DNA of 5,746 bases from an uncultured Nitrospirota bacterium (GTDB lineage: Bacteria; Nitrospinota; Nitrospinia; SZUA-224). Of this stretch, positions 5,729 through 5,746 are shown piece by piece. The notes beneath the pieces are model-generated. The model was not told the origin of the DNA. It did no database searches and saw only the letters and a list, made by a program, of their open reading frames with translations. Position 1 is the stretch's first letter; every line of letters begins with the position of its first letter. The translations under genes and the position numbers were made by a program. The stretch is from NCBI GenBank assembly GCA_913009285.1, contig CAJVYE010000086.1:1-5746 (forward strand), read 5' to 3'.

Positions 5729-5746
5729 GCCATAATTTTAATCCTT

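Noticed and set aside
1..5746. CRISPR arrays, tRNA or rRNA genes, insertion sequences
   Set aside because: No spaced direct repeats, cloverleaf-like or rRNA-like sequence, or transposase-like protein was recognised on either strand.

Overview
The window is AT-rich bacterial DNA with densely packed genes, frequent ATA and AGA/AGG codons, and an MglA/MglB/Roadblock gene set. That set fits an uncultured Desulfobacterota, Nitrospirota, Myxococcota or similar metagenomic lineage; the sequence does not settle the phylum. The first 15 bases are Illumina adapter. The left edge is therefore a raw assembly end, and the gene there is cut by the assembly rather than by biology.

Left to right, five genes lie on the minus strand, so they read from about 3.7 kb down to the left edge. 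(1) 3699-2848: a TPR protein with a C-terminal Roadblock/LC7 domain. (2) 2851-2483: a single-domain Roadblock protein that starts at a TTG overlapping the stop of gene 1 (TTGA). (3) After a 140-nt gap that holds a plausible internal promoter, 2342-1209: an MglA-family small GTPase fused to a C-terminal domain that I read as SurA-like without a parvulin domain. (4) 1192-689: a close MglB homologue. (5) 672 to the left edge: the N-terminal part of an exported or membrane protein with a signal peptide, a TPR-like helical region and a transmembrane helix. The spacings inside genes 3-5 are 16 nt each, so the set looks like one or two co-transcribed units.

On the plus strand, 3879-5645 encodes a CLC-family chloride channel or exchanger with two C-terminal CBS domains. 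It diverges from the minus-strand set across a 179-nt intergenic region. That region has one promoter candidate per strand and a perfect 16-nt AT palindrome between them. The last 100 nt hold no gene, only a weak terminator-like hairpin and an 11-bp inverted repeat.

Working model (inference): the MglA GTPase is switched by MglB as its GAP/co-GEF. The two other Roadblock proteins act as further binding platforms, the TPR modules bring in partners, and the membrane protein ties the switch to the envelope. The unusual element is the SurA-like chaperone fold attached to the GTPase. SurA-like proteins normally work outside the cytoplasm, whereas this protein has no signal peptide and should be cytoplasmic.
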